DNA from: an uncultured Schlesneria sp.
GTDB taxonomy: Bacteria; Planctomycetota; Planctomycetia; Planctomycetales; Planctomycetaceae
NCBI GenBank assembly: GCA_903871875.1
Contig: CAIQIR010000134.1
Coordinates: forward strand, 1 to 35,769
Reading direction: 5' to 3'
Length of the DNA: 35,769 nt
Below are positions 19,144 to 28,996 of the stretch, piece by piece (within the stretch, counting starts at the first letter, position 1; each line of letters starts with the position of its first letter). The notes under the pieces are model-generated. The model made no database searches and was not told the DNA's origin. It was given only the letters and a program-made list of their open reading frames with translations. A program made the position numbers and the translations under genes.

Positions 19144-21122
19144 GCTTTCTGCAACCCTGGCTGTTGGTCGGCCTGCCACTGATCGCGTTGCCGATCATCA
19201 TCCATTTGATCAATCAACGGCGGTTCCAGACGATTCACTGGGCCGCGATGATGTTTCTACTGGCCGCGCACCGCATGGCGCGGGGCTATTCGCGGCTGCG
19301 GCAGTGGCTGATCATGATGTTTCGAATGCTGGCCATCGCCGGCTTGTTGTTTGCCATCGCCCGGCCGCTTGCGAGTGGATGGCTGGGTCTGGCTGCCGGG
19401 GGCCAGGCTGATACGACGATCATTTTGCTCGATCGTTCGCCCAGTATGCAGCAACGCGGTGCGGGAACAGGTAACTCCAAACTGGAAACCGGCAAACATC
19501 AGTTGGTCCAAACTTTGCAGACTTTGGGATCGGCTCGTTGGGTCCTGATCGACAGTGCCGGCCATGAACCCACGGAACTGGAATCGCCGGCCGCCCTGTT
19601 GGATCTCCCTCAGGCCGGCGCGACCAGTTCACCGGCCGATTTGCCGGTGATGCTTCAAGCGGCTCATGATTATATTCGCGACAATCGCGTGGGACGGACC
19701 GAAGTCTGGATCTGTTCGGACCTGCGTGAAAATGATTGGACGGCCGAAAGCGGACGCTGGTCCACCTTACGCGACGCGTTTCAGGAATTTCCCCAGGCCG
19801 TTCGCTTTCATCTGCTGGCCTACCCACAACTTCCTGTCACGAACATGTCGATTCGCGTGACCGACGTTCGCCGCCAGACAAGCGGCGACAGCGCGGAATT
19901 GCTGGTGTCATTGAAACTCAATCGCCAGGGGCCCGACGAGCAGAAAATCAGCGTTCCGATCGAATTCGATATCGAAGGCGCACGCTCGGTCGTGACGGTC
20001 GAACTGAACGGCCCCACCATGGATCTGAAAGACCATCGAATTCCCATCGAGAAAGCCCGTGAACGAGGGTGGGGACGAGTCTCGATCCCCGCCGACGCCA
20101 ACCCGGCTGACGACGACTTCTACTTTGTGTTCGATAATCCGCCTCCACGTCGAACCATCATTGTCGCGGAAGAGGCGCAGGTCGAACGCCCGCTACAATT
20201 GGCCGCGGCGATTCCTCCTGAACCCTCGATCCGTTGTGAGGCCGACGTCATCGGCATCGAGCAACTGTCGACGATGGAATGGGATCAGGTGTCACTCGTG
20301 TTATGGCAAGCGGCACTTCCCACTGGTGCCGATGCCGAGCTGCTGCAATCGTTCGTTGATCGCGGCGGCGAGGCGGTCTTTCTACCGCCCCGAAGTCCGA
20401 CTCGGGACGAATTGTTCGGGGTTCGCTGGCAGGACTGGACAACGTCCAGCGACAACATCCCGATTGAGACTTGGCGAAGCGACGAAGATTTGCTCAGCCG
20501 AACGCTCAGCGGTGCCGCATTGCCCGTCGGCCAATTGGAAATCCATCAGTATTGCGGGATGACCGGCGAATACACACCGCTGGCAACGCTGAAAGGCGGA
20601 GCCCCTTTATTGGCTCGCGTTCCGACAAAAACGGGAGGAGTTTATTTCTGGGCGACGACACCCGCGCCGCGCGATTCATCACTGGCTACAGGCGGCGTCG
20701 TCTTGTACGCCTTCGTTCAGCGAGCGCTCTCGTCTGGAGCCGCTGGACTTAGCAAGGCCCGACAATTAGACGCCGGTGATGCAGCCGGGGAAACTCCGGC
20801 GACCTGGAACACAATCACCGAAGGCGATCAGGGATTGTCGACGGAATCCTTGTACCACCGCGGCGTGTATGGTTCGAACGACCGCTTGCTGGCGGTAAAC
20901 CGCCCAGTCGTTGAAGATGATGCCCGAGTCATCAGCGATGGCCGCGTTGCAGAGCTGTTCCGTGGATTGAGTTTTGCTCGTGTCGACGATCAAGCGGGCA
21001 GCGTTAGCTCATTGATTCAGGAGATCTGGCGCGTCTTTCTGATGGCCATGCTGATTTCTCTGGTTGCCGAAGCGGTCCTTTGCCTGCCAAAACCGGTTCG
21101 AGTCAGGGAGGTCACCGCATGA
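19140..21122 (+). CDS. BatA-type membrane protein with VWA-like domain
   Basis: A 660-residue protein. The N-terminus is the BatA hydrophobic module SFLQPWLLVGLPLIALPIII (2-21) with a second membrane segment at about 57-80. A VWA-like domain follows with D98-R-S-P-S102. The long middle is a mix of beta-rich extracytoplasmic-looking sequence. A single membrane helix lies near the C-terminus (about 630-650). The gene overlaps both neighbours by 4 bases. It is inferred to be a structural membrane component acted on by the MoxR ATPase. Confidence 0.9.
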   Translation: MSFLQPWLLVGLPLIALPIIIHLINQRRFQTIHWAAMMFLLAAHRMARGYSRLRQWLIMMFRMLAIAGLLFAIARPLASGWLGLAAGGQADTTIILLDRSPSMQQRGAGTGNSKLETGKHQLVQTLQTLGSARWVLIDSAGHEPTELESPAALLDLPQAGATSSPADLPVMLQAAHDYIRDNRVGRTEVWICSDLRENDWTAESGRWSTLRDAFQEFPQAVRFHLLAYPQLPVTNMSIRVTDVRRQTSGDSAELLVSLKLNRQGPDEQKISVPIEFDIEGARSVVTVELNGPTMDLKDHRIPIEKARERGWGRVSIPADANPADDDFYFVFDNPPPRRTIIVAEEAQVERPLQLAAAIPPEPSIRCEADVIGIEQLSTMEWDQVSLVLWQAALPTGADAELLQSFVDRGGEAVFLPPRSPTRDELFGVRWQDWTTSSDNIPIETWRSDEDLLSRTLSGAALPVGQLEIHQYCGMTGEYTPLATLKGGAPLLARVPTKTGGVYFWATTPAPRDSSLATGGVVLYAFVQRALSSGAAGLSKARQLDAGDAAGETPATWNTITEGDQGLSTESLYHRGVYGSNDRLLAVNRPVVEDDARVISDGRVAELFRGLSFARVDDQAGSVSSLIQEIWRVFLMAMLISLVAEAVLCLPKPVRVREVTA

Positions 21123-23329
21123 ATAGCGTTCGCTCACTGACATTTGTCTGGGCCCCGTGGTCTGTCGTGGTTTCGCTGGTTGTCATCACCCTGACGGCTG
21201 GACTGTGTTTCATTGCTTGGCGACGAACCGGCTACCGGCGATCGATTGGCTGGCTGGAACTGTTGCGGTTGGCCATGGTCTGTCTGGTGACAATCCTGTT
21301 CAACCAGCCGGAATGGATCGAGGAATATCGTCCGGAAGAGAAACCGACGATTGCCGTCTTGTGGGACAACTCCGCCAGTATGGGAACTCGCGACGTCGCC
21401 ATGACCGAAACACCGTCGACAACCGTGACGACGCGACGCGATGCGATCCAGCGGCTAACCGAGAGTCACTTCTGGAATGCGCTGCAAGAAAAATCGACCG
21501 TCGTCGTTCAGTCGTTCGGTGCGGTCGATCCCGCCGTACCGGCGGCACAGGGCACTAACTTGTACGAACCGCTGGCGCGAGCGCCTCAACGATTTAAGAA
21601 CTTGCGGGCGATTGTTCTGGCCTCTGACGGCGATTGGAACGAGGGAGAACCACCGGTCCTGGCCGCATCCGCGTTACGGCTGAAAGGCATTCCCGTCTTC
21701 GCCGTTCCCGTCGGCAGTTCGACGCGGTTGCCAGACATCGAGCTATTGAGTCTCGATTCACCGACATTCGGCGTGACCGGAAAATCGGTTCGCATTCCGT
21801 TCACGATCGATAGCACGCTGCCGCGCGAACACGTGACCACCGTCAAATTGAAAGTCTCGGATGGAGAAGAGATCACGAAGGACGTTCGCATCGCGCCGAT
21901 GGGTCGAACCAGCGAGTGGGTGATCTGGAAACCAAAAACGACCGGGGACTATACGTTAACTCTGGACGTCACCAAACATGCGGACGAACTGGTCCCCGAT
22001 AACAACAAGTTGTCGGCCCCGATTGCGATCCGCGAAGAGAAATTGCGCGTGCTGGTCGTGGAATCGGTGCCACGCTGGGAATATCGCTATTTACGGAATG
22101 CACTGTCGCGCGATCCCGGTGTCGAAGTCTCATGCCTGCTGTTCCATCCTGGTCTCAGCAAGGCCGGGGGCGGCAACAAAGACTATATCAAGCAGTTTCC
22201 CAAGGGACTCGACGAACTCTCCAAATACGACGTCGTATTCCTGGGCGATGTCGGCCTGGAAGAGGGACAATTATCAACAGAAGACTGTCGACTGTTGAAA
22301 GGCCTTGTCGAACATCAGGCCAGTGGTCTGGTCTTTATGCCCGGTTGGCAAGGACGACAGGCCTCGCTCGTGGAGACCGAGTTGGGCGATCTTTGCCCGG
22401 TCGTCCTCGATCCCACTCAACCAGGCGGCTGGGGATCGCGAACGGCCAGTCATTTTGAATTGACAGAACTGGGCCGCCGCAGCCTGCTGACGAAGCTCGC
22501 GGATACACAGGACGACAATATCGAAGTTTGGGAAGGTCTTCCCGGCTTTCAATGGTACGCGCCGGCCCTGCGAGCCAAAGCGGGCTGTGAAGTCCTGGCT
22601 GTTCATAAAGATGTCTCGAATGAATTCGGTCGGTTGCCTCTTCTGGCCACACGCACGTTCGGCGCCGGAAAAGTCCTGTTCATGGGCACTGACGGAGCCT
22701 GGCGCTGGCGAAAAGGCGTGGAAGACAAATACCACTATCGCTTTTGGGGACAGGTGGTACGCTGGATGGCCTATCAGCGAAATATGGCCAAGGGTGAATC
22801 GATGCGGATGTATTACTCGCCCGAACAGCCACAAGTCCGACAGACGATCGCACTGAGCGCCAACGTCATGGAAAAGAGCGGAGAACCGCTGCCGAAAGGT
22901 GACGTGACGGCGCGGATCGTCGCCCCCTCGGGCAAGGCCGAAACCGTGCGGTTCACGTCATCGGGCGACGAGTGGGGCGCGTTCGCATCCCGGTTCACGG
23001 CCGAAGAGCCCGGCAAGCACGAAGTGACGCTGACCTGCAAGCAAACGGGCGCCATCCTCGAAGCGTCATTCTTCGTCCAGGGATCCGCCATCGAACGAGT
23101 TGGCCGCGCCGCCCGCCCGGAAGTCTTGGAGGAAATTGCTCGCGTGTCGAAAGGGCAGATGATTTCGCTCGATCGAGTGGAAGACGTCCTAAAATCACTG
23201 GCAACATTACCCGAGCCCCCCGCTTCGGTACGACGAGTTCAATTATGGTGTCATCCGCTGGTCGCCGCGGCGCTCGTCGTGATGCTGGGCGTTTTTTGGG
23301 TCGGACGAAAGATTGTGGGTTTGATCTGA
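21119..23329 (+). CDS. Membrane VWA / glutamine amidotransferase-like protein
   Basis: A 736-residue protein. Two N-terminal membrane helices (about 15-35 and 48-62) are followed by a VWA domain with an intact D83-N-S-A-S87 site. A beta-rich region comes next, then a class I amidotransferase-like alpha/beta domain (about 305-560) that starts LRVLVVESVPRWEYRYLRN and contains YDVVFLGD. The protein ends with a membrane helix (about 710-730). No catalytic Cys-His-Glu triad of glutaminases is evident, so the last fold is probably used for binding. GGGAGGT (21106-21112) lies 6 nt before the ATG at 21119, deciding against an earlier ATG at 21080. It overlaps the preceding gene by 4 bases. Confidence 0.9.
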   Translation: MNSVRSLTFVWAPWSVVVSLVVITLTAGLCFIAWRRTGYRRSIGWLELLRLAMVCLVTILFNQPEWIEEYRPEEKPTIAVLWDNSASMGTRDVAMTETPSTTVTTRRDAIQRLTESHFWNALQEKSTVVVQSFGAVDPAVPAAQGTNLYEPLARAPQRFKNLRAIVLASDGDWNEGEPPVLAASALRLKGIPVFAVPVGSSTRLPDIELLSLDSPTFGVTGKSVRIPFTIDSTLPREHVTTVKLKVSDGEEITKDVRIAPMGRTSEWVIWKPKTTGDYTLTLDVTKHADELVPDNNKLSAPIAIREEKLRVLVVESVPRWEYRYLRNALSRDPGVEVSCLLFHPGLSKAGGGNKDYIKQFPKGLDELSKYDVVFLGDVGLEEGQLSTEDCRLLKGLVEHQASGLVFMPGWQGRQASLVETELGDLCPVVLDPTQPGGWGSRTASHFELTELGRRSLLTKLADTQDDNIEVWEGLPGFQWYAPALRAKAGCEVLAVHKDVSNEFGRLPLLATRTFGAGKVLFMGTDGAWRWRKGVEDKYHYRFWGQVVRWMAYQRNMAKGESMRMYYSPEQPQVRQTIALSANVMEKSGEPLPKGDVTARIVAPSGKAETVRFTSSGDEWGAFASRFTAEEPGKHEVTLTCKQTGAILEASFFVQGSAIERVGRAARPEVLEEIARVSKGQMISLDRVEDVLKSLATLPEPPASVRRVQLWCHPLVAAALVVMLGVFWVGRKIVGLI

Positions 23330-23436
23330 TGTTTCGAATCACTTTTATCAGCAGCAGCCTGAAGACGCAGGCCATCAATGATATTTGTGTCCACCGGTGA
23401 AAGTCGCGACGGTTCGTGTTCCAGGAGAAGAGCGAA

Positions 23437-26400
23437 ATGAGCGTTTCACAACCGAATTCCGGACTGAAGTTGCCCGCCTCGTTACAGACGAAAATGCATG
23501 AGTTTCGTCGCCGAGTCTGGACGATCAAATCGATCGAGGCCGCCTGCGGTGCTTTGTTCGGCATCGTTCTTTCCTACCTGCTGGTGTTCGCGCTTGACCG
23601 AGTCATCGACACGCCGGCCTGGATGCGATCGCTGATCTTCCTGGCGGCCGTCGCCGGATGTGCCTTTGTCCCGATCTACCTGCATCGCTGGATCTGGTGC
23701 AACCGACGATTGGATCAACTGGCCAGACTGCTCAGCCGCCGATACCCCAGTATCGGCGATCAGATGCTGGGAATTATCGAACTGGTACGAAATGAATTCG
23801 AGCAGCAGCGATCCCGAGCATTGTGCGAGGCGGCCATACGACAAGTTGCGGAAGTCGCCAATCAACGCGACTTTAACGAGGCCGTTCCGAACCCTCGTCA
23901 TCGCATGTGGACCTGGATGGCCGCCGTACCGACGGTCACCGCGTTGCTCGTTCTGGCCCTGTTCCCCTCCGCCGCATCGAATGCCTGGGCTCGGTTCGTC
24001 ACCCCATGGCAACCCATTGCCCGATACACATTCACCAGCCTCGAACCGCTTGGCAAAACGATCGTCGTACCGCATGGCGAACCGGTGACCATTCCAGTTC
24101 GCCTGTTAGAGACGTCCAGTTGGCATCCCTCGCAAGGGACCGTGCGACTGGGCAGCCAGCTGCCGGTCACCACAGAACTGAAAGACGGACGATACGAATT
24201 TTTGATTCCGCCACAAATCGCAGCTGGCTGGCTCGATTTAAACATCGGCGATGCGCAACAACGAACTCATCTTGAACCGATGCTGCGGCCAGAACTGACA
24301 CATGTCGCGGCCGACATTCAATTGCCCGCTTATCTTGAAAGATCTGAGCCCTTGCACAAAGACCTGCGTGGCGGAGTGTTAACCGTCGTTCAGGGGTGTG
24401 CCACCACCTTCGAAGTGACGGCCAATCGAAATCTGCAGGAAGGTATCTGGTCGATGGCCGAGCGTCCGGAAGAGCGGCTCGCGACGATGGCCAGCACACC
24501 GTCCTCACCAGCGACGATGATCAGCCCGGCCATCGCGATTGATGCCTCGCAAAAGGTACTCTTCCAATGGAAAGACGAATTTGGGCTGACCGGTAAGGAA
24601 CCACTGACGGTCAACATCAACGCCCGGGAAGACGAAACGCCATCGCTCTCGTGTGAAGATCTGCCCCGACAAAAAGTCATCATCGATTCCGAAACCCTGA
24701 CGTTCAAAGTGCGCGCTCAAGACGATTTTGGCATCAAAGTCGTTGGGATCGAGTGGCAGGGGGTCGACAAGGCGGCTGTTTCCAAGCTCGCCCACGGAGA
24801 ACGAATTCTCGCCGCGGGAGCCAGCCATAAAGAACTACTCGAATTGACCGGTACCTTCTGTGCCCAGACGCTCAAAATCGAACCACAACCACTGAGCGTC
24901 CGATTGTTCGTGGAAGATTACTTCCCCGGACGATCTCGAACCTATTCTCAGCCTTACATCTTATACGTACTCAACGCCGAGCAGCATTCGATCTGGCTGA
25001 CGGAACAATTGAGCCGTTGGCACAAGCAATCGCTGGAAGTCCGCGATCGTGAAATGCAATTGCATCACACGAACCAGGAATTGCGCATGCTCACGGACGA
25101 ACAGCTCGATCAGCCGGAAACGCGGCTTCGGATCGAATCGCAGTCCGCGGCCGAACGGGCCAATGGCCGGCGATTGAGTTCGCTGGTCAACGGTGGCGAG
25201 GACCTGATCCGTCAAGCGATGCGAAATCCCGATTTCGGTGTGGGACATCTCGAAAAATGGGCCGAAATGCTGCAGATTCTGAAAGACATCTCTGGCAATC
25301 GGATGCCCAATGTGGCCGATTTGCTGAAGCAATCGTCGCAAGCGCCTGGAGTCGTGGCGAGTCAAACACCCAAGCCGGCCGGCCCCACGGCGGGACAAAA
25401 TCGCTCGAGTAGTGCGGGAACCCAAAAGACAACGGGCGACGGCCCACCTAAGCCACCGGTGCCATCGGTGACGGACAGGGAATCTTCGCAAAATCCGGGC
25501 GACACGAAACCGGCCGAACCTCAAGAACCCAGCAAAAGTAACTCCAGCCCTCGACTCACGCTGCCCGTGACGACCGTGTTAGCAGCGGGCGACAACAAAC
25601 CCAAGCCGCCCGCAGCGCCTGCCGCGGCCAAACTGGACGAAGCGGTGAAGGCCCAGCAGGACCTGCTGGCCGAATTCGACAAGATCGCCGAAGAGCTGAA
25701 CAAAGTCCTGGCCAACCTCGAAGGCAGCACCTTGGTCAAACGACTGAAAGCCGCTTCACGGAAACAGTATGTCGTGGCCGGCAAAATTGGCGATCAAGTC
25801 GATCTCGGTTTCGGTCAGAAAAAGAAACCGGCACCGGTCAAAGAGGTCCTGGACGACTTGTCGAAACAGGAAGCTACCAGCAGCCAGGATATCTCCATGA
25901 TCATGGACGATATGCAGGCCTATTTCGAACGCCGTCGCTACCAGCGTTTCAAAACCGTTCTCGATGACATGAGAAGTCAGGACGCCATCGGCAGCCTGCG
26001 ACAACTCGGTGACGACATTCGTGTCGAAACGGGTCTGTCGATTGCCCAGGCCGAATTCTGGTCCGATACCTTCGATCGCTGGGCCGACGATCTGATTGAT
26101 CCCGCCTGTTGTGGCAAGTGCCCGGGCTGCAAGTCGAAGGCCAGCCTGCCTCCCTCGATCGTGCTGGAAGCGATGCAGATTCTCGAAGCCGAAGTGGGTC
26201 TCCGCGAAGAAACTCGCGTGGCCGAACAAGCGCGTCCCGCGATTGTCGCCGAGCAATACAATGAACTGTCCAAGAAACTGTCGTTCACACAAGAAGGGCT
26301 CTCCGAACGAGTGGTCAAATTGACCGAACGCATTCGCGACCTTCCTGACAGCGAGATCGAATTCTCGAAAGAAATTAATCTGTTGATGAAGGTCGAGATT

Positions 26401-26733
26401 GTCATGAACGAAGCGACAGAGATCCTCGAACGGCCTGAAACTGGTCCCGAAGCCATCGGGGCCGAAACGGAAGCCATCGAACTGCTGCTGCAATCGAAGA
26501 AGATCAATCCCAAGGGGGGCGGCGGTGCCGGCTCGACTCCTGGCGGCGGCGGCACGGGAACCACCAGCGATTCGGCCCTGGCGATGGTGGGTTCGGGCAT
26601 GAACGACAAGGAAGTTCGCGAAGATCGTGGTGTCTCTCAGGCAACGGGCGAAGCAGGAGTTTCGCTGCCCGAAGAGTTCCGTGCCGGATTGGACGAATAC
26701 TTCAACCGACTTGAACGTGATTCGAACAAATAA
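23437..26733 (+). CDS. Large membrane protein, DUF4175-like, with cysteine cluster
   Basis: A 1098-residue protein. Three N-terminal membrane helices (about 34-54, 62-84 and 158-178) precede a long beta-rich region (about 190-520) and a helical region (520-630). A Pro/Ser/Ala-rich linker follows (633-735), then coiled-coil-like helices and a cluster CCGKCPGC (C891, C892, C895, C898) that could bind a metal. The end has a Gly-rich segment (about 1026-1045) and an acidic tail. The layout resembles DUF4175-type proteins found next to MoxR/VWA genes, but the match is weak and the call is tentative. AGGAG (23423-23427) lies 9 nt before the chosen ATG. The gap to the preceding gene is 107 bases. 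Its function is unknown. Confidence 0.85.
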   Translation: MSVSQPNSGLKLPASLQTKMHEFRRRVWTIKSIEAACGALFGIVLSYLLVFALDRVIDTPAWMRSLIFLAAVAGCAFVPIYLHRWIWCNRRLDQLARLLSRRYPSIGDQMLGIIELVRNEFEQQRSRALCEAAIRQVAEVANQRDFNEAVPNPRHRMWTWMAAVPTVTALLVLALFPSAASNAWARFVTPWQPIARYTFTSLEPLGKTIVVPHGEPVTIPVRLLETSSWHPSQGTVRLGSQLPVTTELKDGRYEFLIPPQIAAGWLDLNIGDAQQRTHLEPMLRPELTHVAADIQLPAYLERSEPLHKDLRGGVLTVVQGCATTFEVTANRNLQEGIWSMAERPEERLATMASTPSSPATMISPAIAIDASQKVLFQWKDEFGLTGKEPLTVNINAREDETPSLSCEDLPRQKVIIDSETLTFKVRAQDDFGIKVVGIEWQGVDKAAVSKLAHGERILAAGASHKELLELTGTFCAQTLKIEPQPLSVRLFVEDYFPGRSRTYSQPYILYVLNAEQHSIWLTEQLSRWHKQSLEVRDREMQLHHTNQELRMLTDEQLDQPETRLRIESQSAAERANGRRLSSLVNGGEDLIRQAMRNPDFGVGHLEKWAEMLQILKDISGNRMPNVADLLKQSSQAPGVVASQTPKPAGPTAGQNRSSSAGTQKTTGDGPPKPPVPSVTDRESSQNPGDTKPAEPQEPSKSNSSPRLTLPVTTVLAAGDNKPKPPAAPAAAKLDEAVKAQQDLLAEFDKIAEELNKVLANLEGSTLVKRLKAASRKQYVVAGKIGDQVDLGFGQKKKPAPVKEVLDDLSKQEATSSQDISMIMDDMQAYFERRRYQRFKTVLDDMRSQDAIGSLRQLGDDIRVETGLSIAQAEFWSDTFDRWADDLIDPACCGKCPGCKSKASLPPSIVLEAMQILEAEVGLREETRVAEQARPAIVAEQYNELSKKLSFTQEGLSERVVKLTERIRDLPDSEIEFSKEINLLMKVEIVMNEATEILERPETGPEAIGAETEAIELLLQSKKINPKGGGGAGSTPGGGGTGTTSDSALAMVGSGMNDKEVREDRGVSQATGEAGVSLPEEFRAGLDEYFNRLERDSNK

Positions 26734-26901
26734 TGGTAACTCCCGATCAAGAGAAAGTTGCAAGAAATCGCTTTCGCGAACGGGAAGCGAAGCAGGGGGC
26801 GATCAAACGTTTCTGCCCTGCCAGTCGTCGAAGTCCTGGTGGGATTTGAAGCACGAACCCCGCCTCACGTCGAACGCCACACGTTCGGATCGGAGAACGA
26901 A

Positions 26902-27882
26902 ATGAGTCACTGGTATCGCACTGCATGGGGACTCGCCCTGATGTCGGCTTGCCTGGCAGGGCAGGCGACATTCGCCGACGGCCCTGCCGAAAAAGAAGAG
27001 GCCCCCAAAGAGGCAGAGGCCAAACCAAAGAAAAAACAACCTAAAGCGGCTCAAAATAAAACCGCGATCGAAGCCATCGAGTTGAATCTCGATGCCGTCG
27101 CCGCACCGCTGCGCAATCTGTTTGGCGGAGGCATTGTCGCCGAAATGGCGAATGCCCCTAATGCCGCGGCCGAAAATCAAGCCTTGATTCAACAGTTCCA
27201 ACAGCAACTTCGTCCGGTGATGATGTCGGAATTGCGATTCGTTCGTCTGATGTGCGGTGATCTGACGCTTGATCAACGACGAACGATTAAACGGCAGGCC
27301 GAGGCCAGTTTGACACAGGCCGCGAAACAAATGTCTCATCAGCAAGTTCGACAGCAACGAGGTCAAGCCGTCGCGCGAAACAAGCTGTCTGACGGACCTC
27401 GCAAATTGATCCGTAACGAGATTGCCAACGCATTGAAGGGAGCACTTCCGGACGATCGCGTGGCCAGTTACACCGCAGCGGCGGAGCTACGCAGCAACGA
27501 TATCAAGCAGGCCGCCATTCTCAGCGTGGTGTCGCTGTTGGATGGACAAGTGAACCTGACATCCGAACAGCGAGAAAAAATTTCGGACTCGATCGCCGCG
27601 AAATGGCAGGACGATTCGGAAAAATGGCTCTTGATGTCGCAAATGTACGCTGATCGCTATTTCCCCACGGGACTCGATCAGGCGGTTGTCCCCCACCTCA
27701 ACGCCAGCCAAAAATCGGTTTGGCAGGGAATCCAGAAAATTGATGTGGGCTGGTGGGACGTCAATCAAGGACAGGCTCCCGAGGATGATGGGTGGTGGGG
27801 CTTTGAACCTGGGAATCAGGAAGGTCCTGCGATCTTCAACTTCGAAGTTCTGGACGTCGAGGTTCCGGAGATCGTGCGATGA
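26902..27882 (+). CDS. Secreted helical protein with LTxxQ-like motifs (member 1)
   Basis: A 326-residue exported protein with no recognised domain. Residues 1-25 are a signal peptide (cleavage near TFA-D), followed by a Lys/Glu/Pro-rich spacer (about 28-55). The mature part is almost all helical and has three motifs of the pattern L-[TN]-x-x-Q: LTLDQ (121-125), LTSEQ (219-223) and LNASQ (266-270). This spacing recalls Spy/CpxP-type periplasmic proteins. The tail has two paired tryptophans (DVGWWDV and DDGWWGF), which is odd. GGAGA (26892-26896) sets the start; the frame is open to 26758. The stop overlaps the next gene as ATGA. Confidence 0.85.
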   Translation: MSHWYRTAWGLALMSACLAGQATFADGPAEKEEAPKEAEAKPKKKQPKAAQNKTAIEAIELNLDAVAAPLRNLFGGGIVAEMANAPNAAAENQALIQQFQQQLRPVMMSELRFVRLMCGDLTLDQRRTIKRQAEASLTQAAKQMSHQQVRQQRGQAVARNKLSDGPRKLIRNEIANALKGALPDDRVASYTAAAELRSNDIKQAAILSVVSLLDGQVNLTSEQREKISDSIAAKWQDDSEKWLLMSQMYADRYFPTGLDQAVVPHLNASQKSVWQGIQKIDVGWWDVNQGQAPEDDGWWGFEPGNQEGPAIFNFEVLDVEVPEIVR

Positions 27883-28808
27883 GACCAACTGATCACCGAT
27901 CGCGAAGCATTTGGATGTCGCTGGTTTTGCTGCTGGGGCAAACACAGCTCCAAGCCGCGCCTGACGACGTCGAAGCCTTGCCGGCTAAAAATCCGGCCAA
28001 CAATCAATTCTTCATGAACGAAGCGAACCTTGACGCCAACATCTTCAATCCGCACGGCAACGCAAAACAAGCGCGAGCCCGCCTGGAATACAAACTGAAG
28101 CTGCAATTGGAAGAATTGCAGCGCGTTTGCGACTTGAACGAGGGGCAACGACAGAAACTGACCTTGGCGGCCAGTTCGGATCTGAAAAAATTCTTCGACG
28201 AGACCGAAGCCGTTCGCCAGAAATACCGGACGGGAAAACAAGATCAGCAAGCCTGGCAGCAGATCTGGCAAGATATCCAGCCCCTGCAAATGAAAATGTC
28301 GTCCGGGCTATTCGGCGAGGCGTCGTTCTTCTCCAAGACGCTTTACAAAACCCTGACGGACGATCAATTGCTGAAGTATCAGATGGTCGTCGGCGAACGT
28401 CGACGATTCCGCTACCGGGCCTGCATCGAATCCACGATGGTGACGATGGAAAACGTCGTTCCCCTGCGTCATGAACAGCATGAGAAAATCGTCAATCTGC
28501 TGCTCACCGAAAGCCCGCCGCCCAGCACATTCGGACAATATGATCATTTCCTGGTGATGTACCGCCTGGCGAAACTTCCGGAAAACAAAGTGAAGCCGCT
28601 GGTGGATGCAAATCAATGGAAACAGCTGCAGAATCGCCTGAATCAGGCTCGCGGAATGGAGCAGTTTTTGATCCAGCAGGGAATCATTACGAAGGACGAG
28701 GCCGAAGAGCCGAAGGCCAAAGTTCGAGTCCGACGGGTCATCAGACAACCCGATGCCCCCGCCGACGCGGTTCATCCAGAAAATCGACCAGAAAAGACAG
28801 CATCCTGA
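27879..28808 (+). CDS. Secreted helical protein with LTxxQ-like motifs (member 2)
   Basis: A 309-residue exported protein, signal peptide about 1-26. It shares a pattern with the next two genes: an LxxxQR motif followed by LTLAA (LNEGQ at 86-90), SFFSK (149-153), a motif before a late helix (LRHEQ, 196-200), a DHFLVMYRLAKLP segment (222-234) and QW at 246-247. LTDDQ (159-163) is an additional LTxxQ match. The C-terminal tail is basic then Pro-rich. No known family was recognised. It is coupled to member 1 by a 4-base overlap. Confidence 0.85.
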   Translation: MRPTDHRSRSIWMSLVLLLGQTQLQAAPDDVEALPAKNPANNQFFMNEANLDANIFNPHGNAKQARARLEYKLKLQLEELQRVCDLNEGQRQKLTLAASSDLKKFFDETEAVRQKYRTGKQDQQAWQQIWQDIQPLQMKMSSGLFGEASFFSKTLYKTLTDDQLLKYQMVVGERRRFRYRACIESTMVTMENVVPLRHEQHEKIVNLLLTESPPPSTFGQYDHFLVMYRLAKLPENKVKPLVDANQWKQLQNRLNQARGMEQFLIQQGIITKDEAEEPKAKVRVRRVIRQPDAPADAVHPENRPEKTAS

Positions 28809-28980
28809 ATCGCAGACGCGTCACGCGGAAGACATCGACGATGAATCAAGTCACGAAACGGCAACAGGTCGCCATGAGCTTTTCACCGAACGAACGATCC
28901 GACCAGATTCCTGGGCGTCATTCTGTTCGGTCAGTCCTCAATACCGCTGGCGACTTCGAAACGACATTCGCACGATGTAC

Positions 28981-28990
28981 GGAAGGGAGG
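28981..28990 (+). promoter_or_regulatory. Ribosome-binding site fixing the start of member 3
   Basis: GGAAGGGAGG ends 6 nt before ATG 28997. It excludes the much longer open frame that begins inside the preceding gene. Confidence 0.75.
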
Positions 28991-28996
28991 AATCAG

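Noticed and set aside
25756-26763. 335-codon minus-strand frame
   Set aside because: It is antisense to the 1098-residue membrane protein gene and Phe/Arg-rich, as expected of a shadow frame.
28809-28996. Extended N-terminus of member 3 or a small gene in this gap
   Set aside because: The extension would put 50-130 charged residues before the signal peptide; the GGAAGGGAGG site and the alignment with member 4 support the start at 28997.
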